A DNA stretch of 64,000 nt from Solen grandis (GCA_021229015.1 CM037781.1:67538345-67602344); one strand, 5' to 3'. Counted from the stretch's first letter, positions 21,928 to 33,229 are shown. Translations and numbers: made by a program. Notes: generated by a model from the letters alone, not told the origin.

Positions 21928-24900
21928 ATGTCGAGTAGTAAAGAAAGCAGCGATGACGAGCCACCTGCAAAAAAGACCAAGAGTGATATACGGGAATATT
22001 ATTCCATACAGCCACGGTCATAGAAAACTTCAAGAAAATTTAAAACGAATCGCCACGTGTACGATGTTAAACTTGAAAGATATAAGAAACCGTTTGAATT
22101 TACACATCAACTTTTCAATGCCATGGTCAAACAGTTATACAGAGAAGCACGAGTCAATGACAACGATCAAATTCGTATCTCCATGAATCATCCTGACCTA
22201 GCGTTTTGTATCCACATTCCGTTCGGGAATGCAACACACATTTCAGGAGATATGCTGTTGAACGAAATAGAGAAAATATCACAGAGCAACCACAAGTTTG
22301 AGATTCATGACGGGCATCTGCAGTTAGAAATGACACATGTCATTATGCCTGAGGGTGGTGGAAGAAGAAAAAGAATTTTTGGATCGCACATGAGCATTGA
22401 GAACATGACCAAAGTCAAACGAAGTATTGTGAAGATAGACAATGCTCACGACAGTATGTGCTTGGCACGATCAATTGTGGTAGGGATATGTAAACTCAAT
22501 AGAACGGACGATACAGCCTGGAGGAAGCGATGGAATTTGATGAGACAATCTGCAAAATTACTCCAAAGCCAAAAAGCCAAGACATTGTTAGACAGTGTGG
22601 GCATTATTCCAAATCAACCTTGTGACTTAGAAGAATACAAGAAGATTCAAGCCCACCTTTATCCAGACTATGTGATCAAAGTGTGGCCACAATTTGAGAA
22701 AATGGACGTGTTGTTCAATCACTCACCTCTGACAGACAAAAGCAAAGTGATTCACATTTATTATCATGATAAACATTATGATTGCATTACATCGATCACT
22801 GGTTTCCTGGGATGCAGCTACTTCTGTGAACACTGTAACTACGGTTATAACAACAGAGAAGCCCACTTGTGCAAGAACATGTGTCTGTGTTACGCCTCAA
22901 CACTATGCCCAAAAGAAGGATTCTTTCCATGTGGTCACTGTGGTAGAACATTTCATAGTCAGAAATGTTTTGATCAGCACATAGCGAAACCAGGAAAATC
23001 TACAAAAAACATCTGTGAAAGTGTATGGAATTGCAAGACCTGTGGTCAAATGGTTGTTGGAACAAAGAAGAACCATCTCTGTCCCAGCACTAAAAAATGC
23101 AGGTATTGCAAGAAAGTTGTGGATGCAGAACATCAGTGTTATATCCCCACATACAAAGAACCAGAGAACATGAAGTCACCGACTGTACCTTTCATCTTCT
23201 TTGACTTTGAGTGCCGATTTGATTTGGGTGAACATATACCAAACTTTTGTGTTGCTCAGCGTGCTTGTGGAGACTGTATGTGCCAATCCATAGAAAGCCC
23301 GTGTCAGAAATGCAAAGCTGTTGATGAGCCAAGAGAAAAAAATATTTCGTGGTAACAACACCTTGTCAGATTTTTGTGCATGGCTGTTTCAACCCAGTCA
23401 CAAAGGCACCACAGAGATTGCTCACAACTCACAAGGATACGATGCACAGTTTATTATGAGGCACTTACTGACACATGATACAGTCAAAACAGAATTGATA
23501 ATGAATGGAAGCAAAATTCTAATGATGAAAGCCCATCAAGTGAGATTCATCGACTCACTGAGTTTTCTCAACATGCCTTTGTCCGATTTCCCCGACACGT
23601 TTGGATTGACTGAGATGGCAAAATGATGGTTTCCATTTTATGCAAACACGGATGAATACCAAGATTACATTGCAGACTATCTCCCCGTACATTTTACAGA
23701 CCCAACAGCATGAAACCTGACAAGAGAGAAGCGTTTCTGAAATGGTACAATGCAAAAGTGGCACAAAAGGCTGTATTTCACTTTCAGTTAGAAATGCAAA
23801 AGTACTGCAAATCAGATGTGGACATCTTGAGACGAAGTTGTGGAGAGTTTATGAAAGAACTGTTGGCCAGTGACCAAATTGATCCGTTTCTGGAAGCGAC
23901 CACTCTAGCTCAAGTGTGCAACAAAGCTTGGCGTAAAAATTCAATGCCTCCAAAGACCTTGGCTGTAATCTCTGATGACGGGTATCCAAACAAAACTCGA
24001 TACTCAATCAAAGGGATTCGTTGGATAGAAACAACTGCTTCCATTGAGAATAAGCACATTCGCCATGCATTAAATGGAGGTGAAGTACAAATTGGACCGT
24101 ATTACGTTGACGGATTCTACAAAGAGACGAACACCGTATACGAATACATGGGTTGCTGGACACACGGATGTCCAAAATGTTACCCAAGGAGAGGCAGTGT
24201 GAACGGTTACACACTTCAAACTATGGAGCATTTATACAAGGCCACAACCTTTCGGTTGAAAGACTTGGCACAACAAGGTTACAACACAGTTGTAATGTGG
24301 GAATGTGACTTTGATCAGAAATGCAAGATTGAACCAGAATACAGAGATACTGTTCCCTTCCAAGAACCTATTATACCTCGGGATGCTTTGTTTGGTGGAC
24401 GAACCAATGCCGTTCAATTGTACCATGAAGTGGATACAACCACCAAGAAAGAAATCAAGTATGCTGACATTTGCTCACTGTATTCATTCGTGAACAAGTA
24501 CAAAGCATACCCCGTGGGACATCCCAACATCTTAAGTCAAGAGATGACTGATATAAAGAACATTGGAAAGTACAAGGGACTCATCAAATGTCGTGTATTG
24601 CCACCACAAGACATGTGGCTACCAGTCCTACTTATTCACTGTAACAAGAAAATGATCTTTACAATGTGCCGTACCTGTGCTGAGGAAGAGTGTGAAAAAT
24701 GCAATCACACTCTGTACAAACGCATGTTGACAGGTACCTGGACCCATGTGGAAATAGCTAAAGCTCTTGAGGTAGGATACCAATTGGTAGACGTCTTCCA
24801 CATCTGGCACTGGGACACATGGAGAGAAGATGTGTATAAACAGTATATTGATAAATACTTGAAATTGAAACAAGAAGCAAGTGGTTACCCTAATTGGGTA

Positions 24901-25725
24901 AAAACGGAAGATGATGAAGCCCGCTTTAAACAGAATTACTTTCAGATAGAGGGTATCTGGATCGACAACGTGAAAAAGAACAAAGGAAAAAGAGCGTTTG
25001 CCAAAATCATGTTGAACTGCTTGTGGGGTAAGAATGCACAAAACAATGTTCAAACCAAGACTGAGTATGTGACTAAGGTGAACCGGTTGTATGACCTACT
25101 CTCAAACCGTCATGTCACTGTGCAGTTTGCCGAGATTTTCGATCATGACAACTTCATGTTGGTGAATTACTCAGATGAAACAGACGCAACACAGCCCCAT
25201 TCATCTTCAAATCCAGTGGTAGCTGCCTTCGTTACGTCCTATGCTCGACTTGAACTTTACACCCAGTTGGAAAAACTTGGAGATCGGGTACTGTATTTTG
25301 ACACAGACAGTTGTATGTACATCTATGACCCTGACAAGTACAACATTCCAATTGAAGATAGTCAGTTGGGAAAGTGGACAGATGAAGTACCACATGGACG
25401 CATTGTCAAATTCGTGGCATTAGGGCCAAAAAACTATGGGTATGAATATATCGATGAAAAAGGAAATCGACATCAGAAATGCAAAGTAAAAGGCATCACT
25501 TTGGATTACAATGCTAGTCAGAAAGTCAATTTTAAGACTATGGTCGTCTGTGTACAAGATCGCGAACATTACAAAACAGTCATCCAATATGAATCCCGAA
25601 TCAAGAGACATAGAAATCGTAAAGTGATCAGTGAGACACAGACCAAGACGTTCCGCTCGGTGTATACAAAACGCGTGGTCGTGGACAAATATAAGACAGT
25701 GCCGTACGGTTACCAACCTTCATAA
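21928..25725 (+). pseudogene. POLB: Protein-primed family B DNA polymerase (Polinton)
   Basis: It replicates the element from a protein primer. The ATG at 21928 starts a Ser/Asp-rich leader. After an in-frame TAG at 22021 the same frame runs to 23355. A Cys/His-rich zinc region (about 22810-23150, CEHC, CGHCGRTFH, CKTCG, CRYCKK) precedes the exonuclease motifs: Exo I FFDFECRFD, Exo II HNSQGYDAQF (23321-23626 frame), Exo III YCKSDVDIL. Polymerase motif A is DICSLYSF (usual DxxSLYP), motif B KIMLNCLWGK, motif C YFDTDS. Breaks: TAG at 22021, a shift in an A-run near 23340, TGA at 23623, and a shift near 23705. Length of about 1260 codons is typical. The C-terminal half (23710-25725) is fully open. 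Confidence 0.95.
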
Positions 25726-25786
25726 CCAATTGGCCTGTGATCGTGTGCATAGCCTGAACGGTGGTGGAAACATACGGAGATTCACG

Positions 25787-26388
25787 ATGAACACTCAACC
25801 AGTAGAAATGCAACAGATGATCTACAGACATCTAGTTGAAGCTAATGAGAAACCTGCTGCATTTTGCAACGAGTTATTTTTTACTTTGGCACAGCGCATT
25901 GGAAACAGAATATTTCACCAGACAATGGAGGATCCCTCCTGTTTAAACCAAGTTTATGATATCTTTAGTGATGTACGAGAGCGTGATCTTCCAAGCAGCT
26001 ATAAAAGTTTGGTCATTCAACGGATTTTCGCCATTTACAACCTGACGTGTGGTACATATACATTGATACCATAAACATTGATACAGTGGAGAAACTGAAC
26101 CGTTTTGATGAGCGTATGTATCTCAGATTTGCGATTAACTACCAGAACGACACACCAGAGGATATACGTGCCATTTTACTGACTCCAGAACCTATCACTT
26201 GTGCACAAGTGTTTAACACATTTGGTAAACAGTGCGCCGCAATATTCAAACAAAAGAGGCCAAATCCTAGTGAACAGTTCCTTCAGGATCCCGATTTCAA
26301 CAACTTAGAAAGGTGTGAGTTGGGAGACGAATTCCTCTGGGACACCTACAAAATAAGATACTACGCAGGGTACTTGCAAGACGAATGA
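25787..26388 (+). pseudogene. Conserved Polinton protein of unknown function
   Basis: The first frame starts at ATG 25787 (MNTQPVEMQQMIYRH) and runs to 26074. A second, overlapping frame (from 26047) continues with IYIDTINIDTVEKLNRF and an aromatic C-terminus (FLWDTYKIRYYAGYLQDE). The two halves look like one globular protein of about 200 residues split by a frame change near 26047. Copy 2 shows exactly the same frame change at 53733. No domain is recognised. The stop (TGA 26386-26388) overlaps an ATG (ATGA), which suggests coupling to the next gene. It follows the polymerase by 60 bp on the same strand. Confidence 0.65.
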
Positions 26389-26400
26389 GAAGCCAAAAAA

Positions 26401-27351
26401 ATGGAAAATACTTCACTACAGGAAAAAAACATAACTCCAAGTCGGAATCCATGGCGTAGAGCTGTGCTGTTGGCTGTGCGTGTACTTGGAATTCAATCAG
26501 AACAGGCGTTAAGACAATCCGAGGAACTGTTTGACGAAGTGCGCATGGCTTTAAATGCTATGGGATATACCATGATATTGCCGGAATGGATGATGTATAA
26601 AGAAAGACTGATTCATGATGTGTGTCATAGTTTTTTTTATGATGATAAAATAAAATGTTGTCATGTCAATGCTGTTATTACTTCTTGGACCATCATGGAA
26701 AGTAGTTTACTTTTTCAACATCCTAGTAACATTTTCATCTCAGGGCCAATTGGTTCAGGAAAAACTCAATTTGTAAAAAAACTTATTGAGTACAAAACAG
26801 ATTTATTTCATGTCGTACCACAACACATCGTCTGGTGTTATAAAGAATGGCATATTGCCTACGCACAGTTACAAGAACGTGAAGCTATCAAATTCATTCA
26901 GGGTATCCCTGAGGATGATGAAGAGATAGTAGACGATACAACCTTACCACACCTCGTCATATTTGATATGTTAGGAGAAAAAGATGAGGAGAAAATTAAA
27001 TTATGGTTCACACGAAAAGGACACCATAGAAATGCCACTGTCATTTACATCACACAAAACATGTTCCAACAATCCAAGGCTAATCGTACCATCAGCTTGA
27101 ATGCACACTACATGGTATTATTTCAAAACACAAGAGATAAAGGTCAGATCAAAACACTTGCGAACCAAATACAACTACCCCATTTGGTGATGGCGTATCA
27201 AGATGCAACCTCTACACCTCATGGATATCTTATCATTGACTTTCATCCAAGAACACCCGACCTGAATCGTTTAAGAATAGATGTGTTCCATCGGTGGGTA
27301 ACAGGTGAAATTCGAGGACCGATCGTCTACACTACAGTACAAAATGACTGA
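26401..27351 (+). CDS. ATP: A32/FtsK-type genome-packaging ATPase, with N-terminal extension
   Basis: An open frame of 316 codons. The ATPase core starts near residue 100. The Walker A motif is GPIGSGKTQ (about residue 115), Walker B is LPHLVIFDML (about 180), and a sensor-like strand VIYITQNMF follows (about 220). This is the Polinton/adenovirus-like A32 family that pumps DNA into capsids. The first 90 residues (NPWRRAVLLAVRVLG ... HDVCHS) are not part of the usual ATPase. In copy 2 they form a separate frame ending at a stop (54328), with extra sequence before the P-loop. The fusion in copy 1 may thus result from small deletions; an intron is the alternative. Its stop overlaps an ATG (27348). 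Confidence 0.88.
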   Translation: MENTSLQEKNITPSRNPWRRAVLLAVRVLGIQSEQALRQSEELFDEVRMALNAMGYTMILPEWMMYKERLIHDVCHSFFYDDKIKCCHVNAVITSWTIMESSLLFQHPSNIFISGPIGSGKTQFVKKLIEYKTDLFHVVPQHIVWCYKEWHIAYAQLQEREAIKFIQGIPEDDEEIVDDTTLPHLVIFDMLGEKDEEKIKLWFTRKGHHRNATVIYITQNMFQQSKANRTISLNAHYMVLFQNTRDKGQIKTLANQIQLPHLVMAYQDATSTPHGYLIIDFHPRTPDLNRLRIDVFHRWVTGEIRGPIVYTTVQND

Positions 27352-27387
27352 ACAAGACACCCGATCATCATTAAGGATACAGCTACC

Positions 27388-28078
27388 ATGAAAACACACA
27401 CCACATACAGTGATCAAAGCTCTAGAATCGTTGAGTCGGGAAAAGAACCCAACGAAACGACAGAGCTGGTAGAATCAGGATTGACAGAGATGGTGAAATG
27501 GTTCACCTCAGCTGCCCGACTCATCTTAGAGAAAAAAGTAACCGTGCCAAAACAGACGATGAATTTTATGGAACGCAACAAAGATATTTTAAGACAGTTA
27601 GCTGATCAACATGTGGATCTGACAACAAAACGACAACTTATTTTAAAACCTGGCGGTGGAGGTTTCCTTGGGGCACCATCATTCGTACCCTGCTTCGATG
27701 GAACGGGACCAAAGCTGTGAGAAAATGTGGTTCAGTAGCAAGAAAACAACCGCCCAAACGAAAGTCACCAGCCAGGAAACGGTCACGACAACAACCATGA
27801 AAACAGCCAACCAAACGCAAGTCACCAGTAAGGAATCAAACAAGGAAGAAGCAGGCATTGCCTCATGACCGATTTGTCACTGTAAGGAGAAAACGCTCTG
27901 TATCAACTGGAACACCGGAAGTGTCCCCCATACTGATTCGACGTAATGTTACACCAGTGAGATCATCCAAAGCATCACTACTTGTGGCCCAATTCTCTCC
28001 ACTGACCTCATCTACTCCCCGTTCTAATAGAATTTTAATGAGGTCTGTGTTGGCTACACCACAAGGATCAATGAAGGT
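27388..28078 (+). pseudogene. Basic, Ser/Arg-rich protein with GGGGFLGA motif, truncated
   Basis: A helical N-terminal part (KWFTSAARLILEKK, then NKDILRQLADQHVDL) leads to KPGGGGFLGAPSF, a pattern common in small Polinton structural-type proteins. In the next frames a strongly basic tail follows (PKRKSPARKRS; RRKRSVSTG), continuing to about 28060. Breaks: a shift near 27440, a shift near 27665, and a TGA in the basic tail where copy 2 has an Arg codon. The 3' end is removed by the deletion at 28078 that is absent from copy 2. The basic tail suggests DNA condensation inside a particle (core-protein-like); this is inference. Confidence 0.55.
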
Positions 28079-28486
28079 TTCTTTTTTCCTTGAAGATCAA
28101 ATTCTAGACAGTGTTCCTACGACCATGCGGCGAAAGGCTACTCTCTTGTTAAACATGCTGAAAGACCAGTTGGGATGAACATGGCCTGTTAGAATATGAT
28201 GGAAAACCCGTTGAAGGTTCAAATATTATTGATCTGGTCAATGATGTACTTCGACAGCGGAAAGGGTCAAATCCACGAGGATATGAACAATTTTCTACAG
28301 GACTGAGAGGGGTAATAAACGTCGATGGAATTTCATACAAAAACCAGATGATGATGAAGAAGAAGAGGGGGAGGAGGAGGAATTTTATGATAGTTTTGCC
28401 TACGCACCTACATCAAAGAAACGAAGACCTATTAGAAAGGAAGAACCCGAGGAAATATTAGCCCATTCGTCATGGGACGCCTACTA
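28079..28486 (+). pseudogene. Conserved Polinton protein, C-terminal remnant
   Basis: Only the second half remains. It contains LDSVPTTMRRKATLLLNMLK, then GSNIIDLVNDVLRQRKGSNP in a shifted frame, and an acidic D/E run followed by a basic KKRRP stretch near 28350-28440. This layout is common to many invertebrate Polintons, but its function is unknown to me. The N-terminal half, present in copy 2 at 56444-56750, is deleted here. The last codons overlap the integrase start by 15 nt. Confidence 0.65.
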
Positions 28487-29561
28487 AAGAACGACACGTT
28501 ACTTCGTCACCTGTACTATGATACTGATAATCCTACGAGTTTTGGAGGAATTCATGGACTCTACAAGGCAGCGAAAAAAAGTTGAAATCTATCACTTTAG
28601 AGTACGAGACTGGTTGAGAAGTCAAAGAACCTATACGTTGCATAAAACAATACGACGAAAATTTCGACGTCGACAGACTGTGGTAGGAGGTATCGATCAT
28701 CAATGGCAAGCTGCTCTCGCAGATATGCAACGTATGTACAAAGAGAATTCACCATATCGCTACTTACTATGTGTTATTAATGTGTTTTCAAAATATGCTT
28801 GGGTAATACCAATCGTTGCCAAAACTGGAAAGACGCTCATCCAAGCCCTTCAGTCTATTCTAAAAGAAGGCCGAAAGCCACTCTCTTTGCAAACAGACAA
28901 AGGCCGAGAATTTTTGAACTAAGAATTTCAGAAGTTTCTAGACAAGCATGATATTCATTTCTTCACGTCTGAAAACCCAGAAACTAAAGCGAGTATTGTT
29001 GAACGTTTTCAACGTACGCTAAAATCAAGAATGTGGAAATATTTTGCTCATCACAAGACCCGTCACTATGTGGATGTACTGCAACTACTGGTACATGGCT
29101 ACTATCATCGTTTTCATCAAAGCATCGGACGTACCCCTGCATCTGTGTCTAGAGAAAATGAGCATGAAGTCACAAAGACATTGTATGGCAACCATGAAAA
29201 GAAAGATAAGAAATCAACTGATTTGAAAGTGGGTGACATAGTGCGCATCAATAAAACCAAGCAAACATTTGACAAAGGCTATCTACCCAACTGGACAGTG
29301 GATTTGTTCAAAGTGGTTCGCATCAACAGAACACATCCATTGACCGTAAAACTTGAAGACTTGACTGGAGAATCTATCGCCGAATCCTTCTACAGGGATG
29401 AAATTCAACATATAAAAGATGATGAGCTATACGAAGTGGAATCAGTTCTTGATCGGCGTACAAGGCGTGTAGGCGGTAAAACTTTTCAAGAAGTGAAAGT
29501 GAAGTGGCTTGGATATCCTTAAAAGTTCAACAGTTGGATTCCAAAATCGCATTTAGTATAA
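28472..29561 (+). pseudogene. INT: Retroviral-type integrase with chromodomain
   Basis: It would insert the element into chromosomes. The start is MGRLLKNDTLLRHLYYD at 28472. A shift near 28580 follows, then the core: GGIDHQWQAALADMQ, LQTDKGREFLN, ETKASIVERF. In this family the WQxD aspartate, the TDKG aspartate and the VERF glutamate form the catalytic triad. Here the first is Ala (GCT at 28713-28715; copy 2 has GAT). TAA at 28920-28922 interrupts the frame between the second Asp and the Glu, and the same stop occurs in copy 2. A chromodomain follows (YEVESVLDRR ... VKVKWLGYP), broken by a shift at 29519. Loss of catalytic function seems certain for this copy. Confidence 0.93.
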
Positions 29562-29582
29562 AGTATAAACGTCATAAACAGC

Positions 29583-29813
29583 ATGTCTCAGTCCGATACC
29601 AGCAGTGTTCAGGTAGACAACAGTATACAGACAGGAAAATGTGAGGTACCTAACAACAAAATCACTTTCTTGACAAAGATTGTGATCATCTTTATCATCG
29701 TAATCGTGTCATTAGTGAACCTGTGTCTCAACAGTCCAGATCGTGAACTTTGGTTGCTGCTATTGAGTACTTCTATCGGATACATTCTTCCAAACCCAAG
29801 TTTAAAACCATGA
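29583..29813 (+). CDS. Small two-helix membrane protein of the Polinton
   Basis: An intact frame of 76 residues with ATG at 29583, 22 bp after the integrase stop. A polar N-terminus of about 27 residues precedes two hydrophobic segments: about residues 30-48 (FLTKIVIIFIIVIVSLVNL) and 55-72 (ELWLLLLSTSIGYILPN). The pattern of a second helix ending in GYxLPNP is frequent in Polintons. A role in virion membranes or host-membrane interaction is inferred only. Its stop overlaps the ATG of the minor capsid gene (CCATGA). Confidence 0.8.
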   Translation: MSQSDTSSVQVDNSIQTGKCEVPNNKITFLTKIVIIFIIVIVSLVNLCLNSPDRELWLLLLSTSIGYILPNPSLKP

Positions 29814-30651
29814 ACTCTTTCTACATCACTCTCATCAGTGATAGTTCGATGACATTGTACTCAAACAACACATAATGTTGTTTTAGAACCAAGCTGGCAA
29901 AAACCATTGATGTCGACAAACAAGATTGGGAAGTGGCTCTCGTGGAAATGATCGTTCCCACACAAGTCAGAAACATTGAAGAGGATGAAGGAAAATTCTA
30001 CGTCGTGACTAAAGATCCAGAACTGGCTGCAGCCTTTTCACAAGTGGCAAACAGGTGTGAATTTGAGGCAAAAAATGGGCAATACCCTTTGCATTCCTGC
30101 AGGCATCTATGCGTCACCACAACATCTCACTGACGAAATGGACAAGGCTATTAAACAAGCCACTAAAACAATTTTAACTCAAAGAAACCTCACATTTGGA
30201 CTTGATTTTTCCGGCTTGTCAAAACGTGTCAAGTTTACCGGTAATAGTGGATCAAAGATCGGCTTGGAACTTCATCCAAACCTCCTTGCGAAACTTGGAG
30301 GAGAGGGAAGTACTGAGGTGTTTCCAAACAAAAACAAATAACAGATTTAAGTACGGTGTGGACCTCTTCACGAAGATGAATCATCTGTTTGTATATACCG
30401 ATCTGGCAGAACACACTTTGATAGGGGATGTCGAAGCACCCATTTTACGTGTTGTGCCATTTGACGCAAAAACAAAAGCAGGGTCTAATCCACACATGCA
30501 CTTTGAATTTCTAAATCTACACTACATACCTGTCAGCAGATCATATTTCAACGAGATCAGTATCAATATAACCGGCGACACAAGGGATTCAGTTAATTTC
30601 ACTCACGGGAAGTCGATGGTGAAGCTTCATTTTAAAAGAAAGACACGATGA
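29810..30651 (+). pseudogene. mCP: Minor capsid (penton-like) protein
   Basis: The N-terminus (MNSFYITLISDSS, then TKLAKTIDV and WEVALVEMIVPTQ) has the signature of Polinton minor capsid proteins, single jelly-roll pentons at the vertices. The position before the small basic protein and the major capsid gene is the usual one. Breaks: TAA at 29873, a frame change near 30060, and another near 30200-30340, with the last frame (30196-30651) open to TGA. Its TGA overlaps the ATG of the next gene (ATGA at 30648). About 280 codons in total. Confidence 0.8.
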
Positions 30652-31010
30652 TTTCAGTTTACCGTGGTCAACCTCGACAAGTCGGATATGGTTTGGAATC
30701 TATGTTCAAGAAAATGACCAGCAACATCTTACCCATGGTGAAACCAATCGTAAACTCAGGACTACAGACTCTGAAAATAGAGGGGTTTAAACAAGGTATA
30801 GGAGCCGTTAAAGATATTCTGTCTGGCCAAAATGTAAAGACAGTGATCAAGAAATGGGGTAAAGCATTGTTGAAAGATGTGGGTCGGAAAACTCTGAGAA
30901 GTATAAAGCCTCGAGCATTCAAACGTCGTCATCATTCTGCTTCCAGCACGTCAAGGAGACACATCAAAAAAAGAAAAATCTCATCACGACCGTTAGATAT
31001 TTTTGATTGA
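30648..31010 (+). CDS. Small basic pVI-like virion protein
   Basis: An intact 120-residue frame. It opens MISVYRGQPRQVGYGLESMF. An amphipathic helical middle follows (about residues 25-85, with KPIVNSGLQTLKIEGFK and GAVKDILSG), then a very basic C-terminus (KRRHHSASSTSRRHIKKRK). A GxGLxSxF start, helix and basic tail between the minor and major capsid genes is the place and shape of the Polinton/adintovirus pVI/pX-like proteins. Those are thought to link genome and capsid or disturb membranes. Assignment is by context and shape only. Confidence 0.75.
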   Translation: MISVYRGQPRQVGYGLESMFKKMTSNILPMVKPIVNSGLQTLKIEGFKQGIGAVKDILSGQNVKTVIKKWGKALLKDVGRKTLRSIKPRAFKRRHHSASSTSRRHIKKRKISSRPLDIFD

Positions 31011-31015
31011 ACAGC

Positions 31016-32273
31016 ATGATGCAACACGGCTCTTGTGAGTGTAGCAAAACTGAACTTGATTTGACACATGTCCCACCTACCATGACAGCAATGCAAGATG
31101 CACAGTGGACAGAACATTATCCTGTGTCAGCACTGAGCAATTCATCTCCCATTGAATTTGTAATTCCAGCTCAATCAGAAATGTGGACTGATATCAACCA
31201 GAGCTACTTGTACCTGAAAGTCAAAGTAGTCAAACCTGATGGCACTAATCTGGCTGACGATGGAGAAACATCCACAGTAAATAATTTCTTCCACAGCTTG
31301 TTTAGCAGTATGATGTGTACCTGAACAACAAACTGATCACCAATAATGCTGACACGTATGCGTACCGGGCCTACATTGAGAATTTACTGTCTTATTCTAC
31401 GGACAGTAAATCAACACAGCTCTACGCTACGGAAATATGGAGTTCTGACACGGCGGGTCATATGCAAGAGCATACAGTTGCGGAAGCTAATGAAGAATTT
31501 AAGAAAAGAACACGCATCCACCAGAGTCGTGTTCTGGAAATGTGCGGACGTCTGCATTTAGACCTGTGTTTGCAAGACAAGTACCTCCCCAATGGTATAA
31601 AGATACGACTGCGACTCAACAGAACCCCAGTCAGTTTTTGCCTGCTTGGAGCAGAGGCAAAAATTCAGTTAATTCAAGCTGGATTCAATGTTCGGACTGT
31701 TGACCTGTTACCCGTAGTGGCAAACAACTTAAACCAGACCATCGCTCAACATGGCATGAAGATCCCAATTCGCCGAGCTGAGGTGAAAACTTTCACCATT
31801 CCTGGAGGCCAGCGATCAAAGATCGAAGATCATTTATTTCAAGGACAGTTGCCCAAACGTATCATTCTGGGCCTGGTAAAGAATACAGACATGAACGGTG
31901 ATCTGGCAACCAACCCATTTGATTTTCAACATTTCAACTTGTCTAAGTTAGAAGTCAGTGTAAGCGGAAAGACGACACACAACTTGCCGTTCCAGACCAA
32001 CTTTCCCACAGGAGAAATTTTGAGATCATACATGTCCCTGCATCAATCCACGGGATCACTTGGTTTAAACCGCTCCATGGGTCTGACAATGGACGATTAC
32101 ATGCAGGGGTACACACTGTGGGGCATTGACTTAACGCCAGATCAAGGATCAGAAGAGGGACAGCTGCATCAACCCCATCAACGTGATCGTGTATGATCAA
32201 CGTGATCGTGTATGCCGAATACGACAGTCAGATAGAGATTAACGGGTTCAGAGAGGTCATCACAGACTATTAA
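31016..32273 (+). pseudogene. MCP: Double jelly-roll major capsid protein
   Basis: It would form the hexons of a virion. The start is ATG 31016 (or 31019, MQHGSCECSK). Family hallmarks are VPPTMTAMQDAQWTEHYPVS, WTDINQSYLYLKVKVV, VNNFFHSLFSS, and later LNNKLITNN, RIHQSRVLEMCGRLHLDL and LPNGIKIRLRLNR. Breaks: a frame change at about 31315 (TGA 31322), and near 32170 a loss of about 55 bp plus a 16-bp local duplication (CAACGTGATCGTGTAT) compared with copy 2. The last codons (EINGFREVITDY) end at TAA 32271. Total about 420 codons is close to the usual 430-600. Confidence 0.9.
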
Positions 32274-32275
32274 CC

Positions 32276-32664
32276 ATGAGCAAATCCGGAGAACAGCTGT
32301 CCAAACAACTGTACGAAGAAATCTACAACTTGAATAGGCGATTTCGTAAAGAGTTTGAACCATCATGTGGTGCATGAATTGCAGACACACCTCTTTGATA
32401 TCGTGAAAGAAAACTGTTATGGTTGCATTGTTGATCATCCCAGTCAGACCCAACATCCCCTGCGTTTGTTTAGCAGCTAAAGTGAGTGGGTCGAGATGTT
32501 TCTGAACAGTGCATTAAAAAAAACTGGACTTGTATCATGTGATGGAAAGATGGTACGCTGAACTACAAAACATGGATCTCACACGCGCTGAGAAAGCTGA
32601 TGCTTATCAGATGGCAAATATAAAAGCTAGTGTAGATACGAACAAGATCACACCATTGGAAGCT
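32276..32664 (+). pseudogene. CxGC/HPSQ protein, conserved in Polintons
   Basis: ATG 32276 is 2 bp after the capsid stop. The N-terminus (GEQLSKQLYEEIYNLNRRF) is helical. After a frame change near 32365, ENCYGCIVDHPSQTQHPL gives a C-x2-C-x4-H-x5-H arrangement that could bind zinc. TAA at 32479 and further frame changes follow, then an open helical tail (YHVMERWYAELQNMDLTRAE). The same CxGC...HPSQxxH layout is common next to Polinton capsid or protease genes. Function unknown. The tail appears joined to the protease frame by a deletion near 32665. Confidence 0.6.
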
Positions 32665-32665
32665 T

Positions 32666-33229
32666 TTGAGTGCGAATCAAGCTCCCTTGAATGCCATGGT
32701 ATGTGCTAAAGATCAACTACCACAACGCAGACCAGAAAATGTAAAAGCATACATAGTGAATACCCACAATTCGACTCAACCTGGTGAACATTGGGTGGCT
32801 GTGTTTTTCAACGATAAGTCGACTTACTACTTTGATTCGTATGGACAAAAACCACTCCATCGTGACATTCAACGTTTCTTGGAAAGACATGGATCCTACA
32901 CATGGAATCTCATGAGACTTCAGGGACACAACACGTTTGTGTGTGGAACATATTGTTTGTTTGCTTTGCATTTTCTTGTTCGGGGATGTGATTTAACACG
33001 GGTGCTTAGAGCTAAATTCCGGACAGAGGATCAATCTCACTTCAATTTGAACGATTCTAATGTGGGATGTTGGTTTTATCAGAACTATGCAAAACTGTAC
33101 AAACGTGCAAGAAGACAAGTGTGTAATCAGCACCAACAAACATGCACAGATAAATATCCACCAAAGTTTGGAGATGGTCGTGCGTGTTTTGAATTACTGA
33201 CTAATAGTTTGGACCAATTCTTTCATTAA
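32666..33229 (+). pseudogene. PRO: Adenain-like cysteine protease, N-terminus lost
   Basis: It matures capsid proteins in related viruses. The catalytic set is in order: His in GEHWVAVFF, Asp in YYFDSYGQ, Gln in MRLQGHN, and Cys in VCGTYCLFAL. A conserved tail follows (NDSNVGCWFYQNY). The 187-codon frame is open, but it begins with an alternative codon inside SANQAPLNAM. Copy 2 shows additional upstream sequence of about 50 codons, so the true start seems deleted here. The catalytic part is intact. The gene is followed by AATAAA at 33320. Confidence 0.85.

Noticed and set aside
24628..25053. 141-codon minus-strand frame inside the polymerase gene
   Set aside because: Opposite-strand shadow of conserved polymerase motifs.
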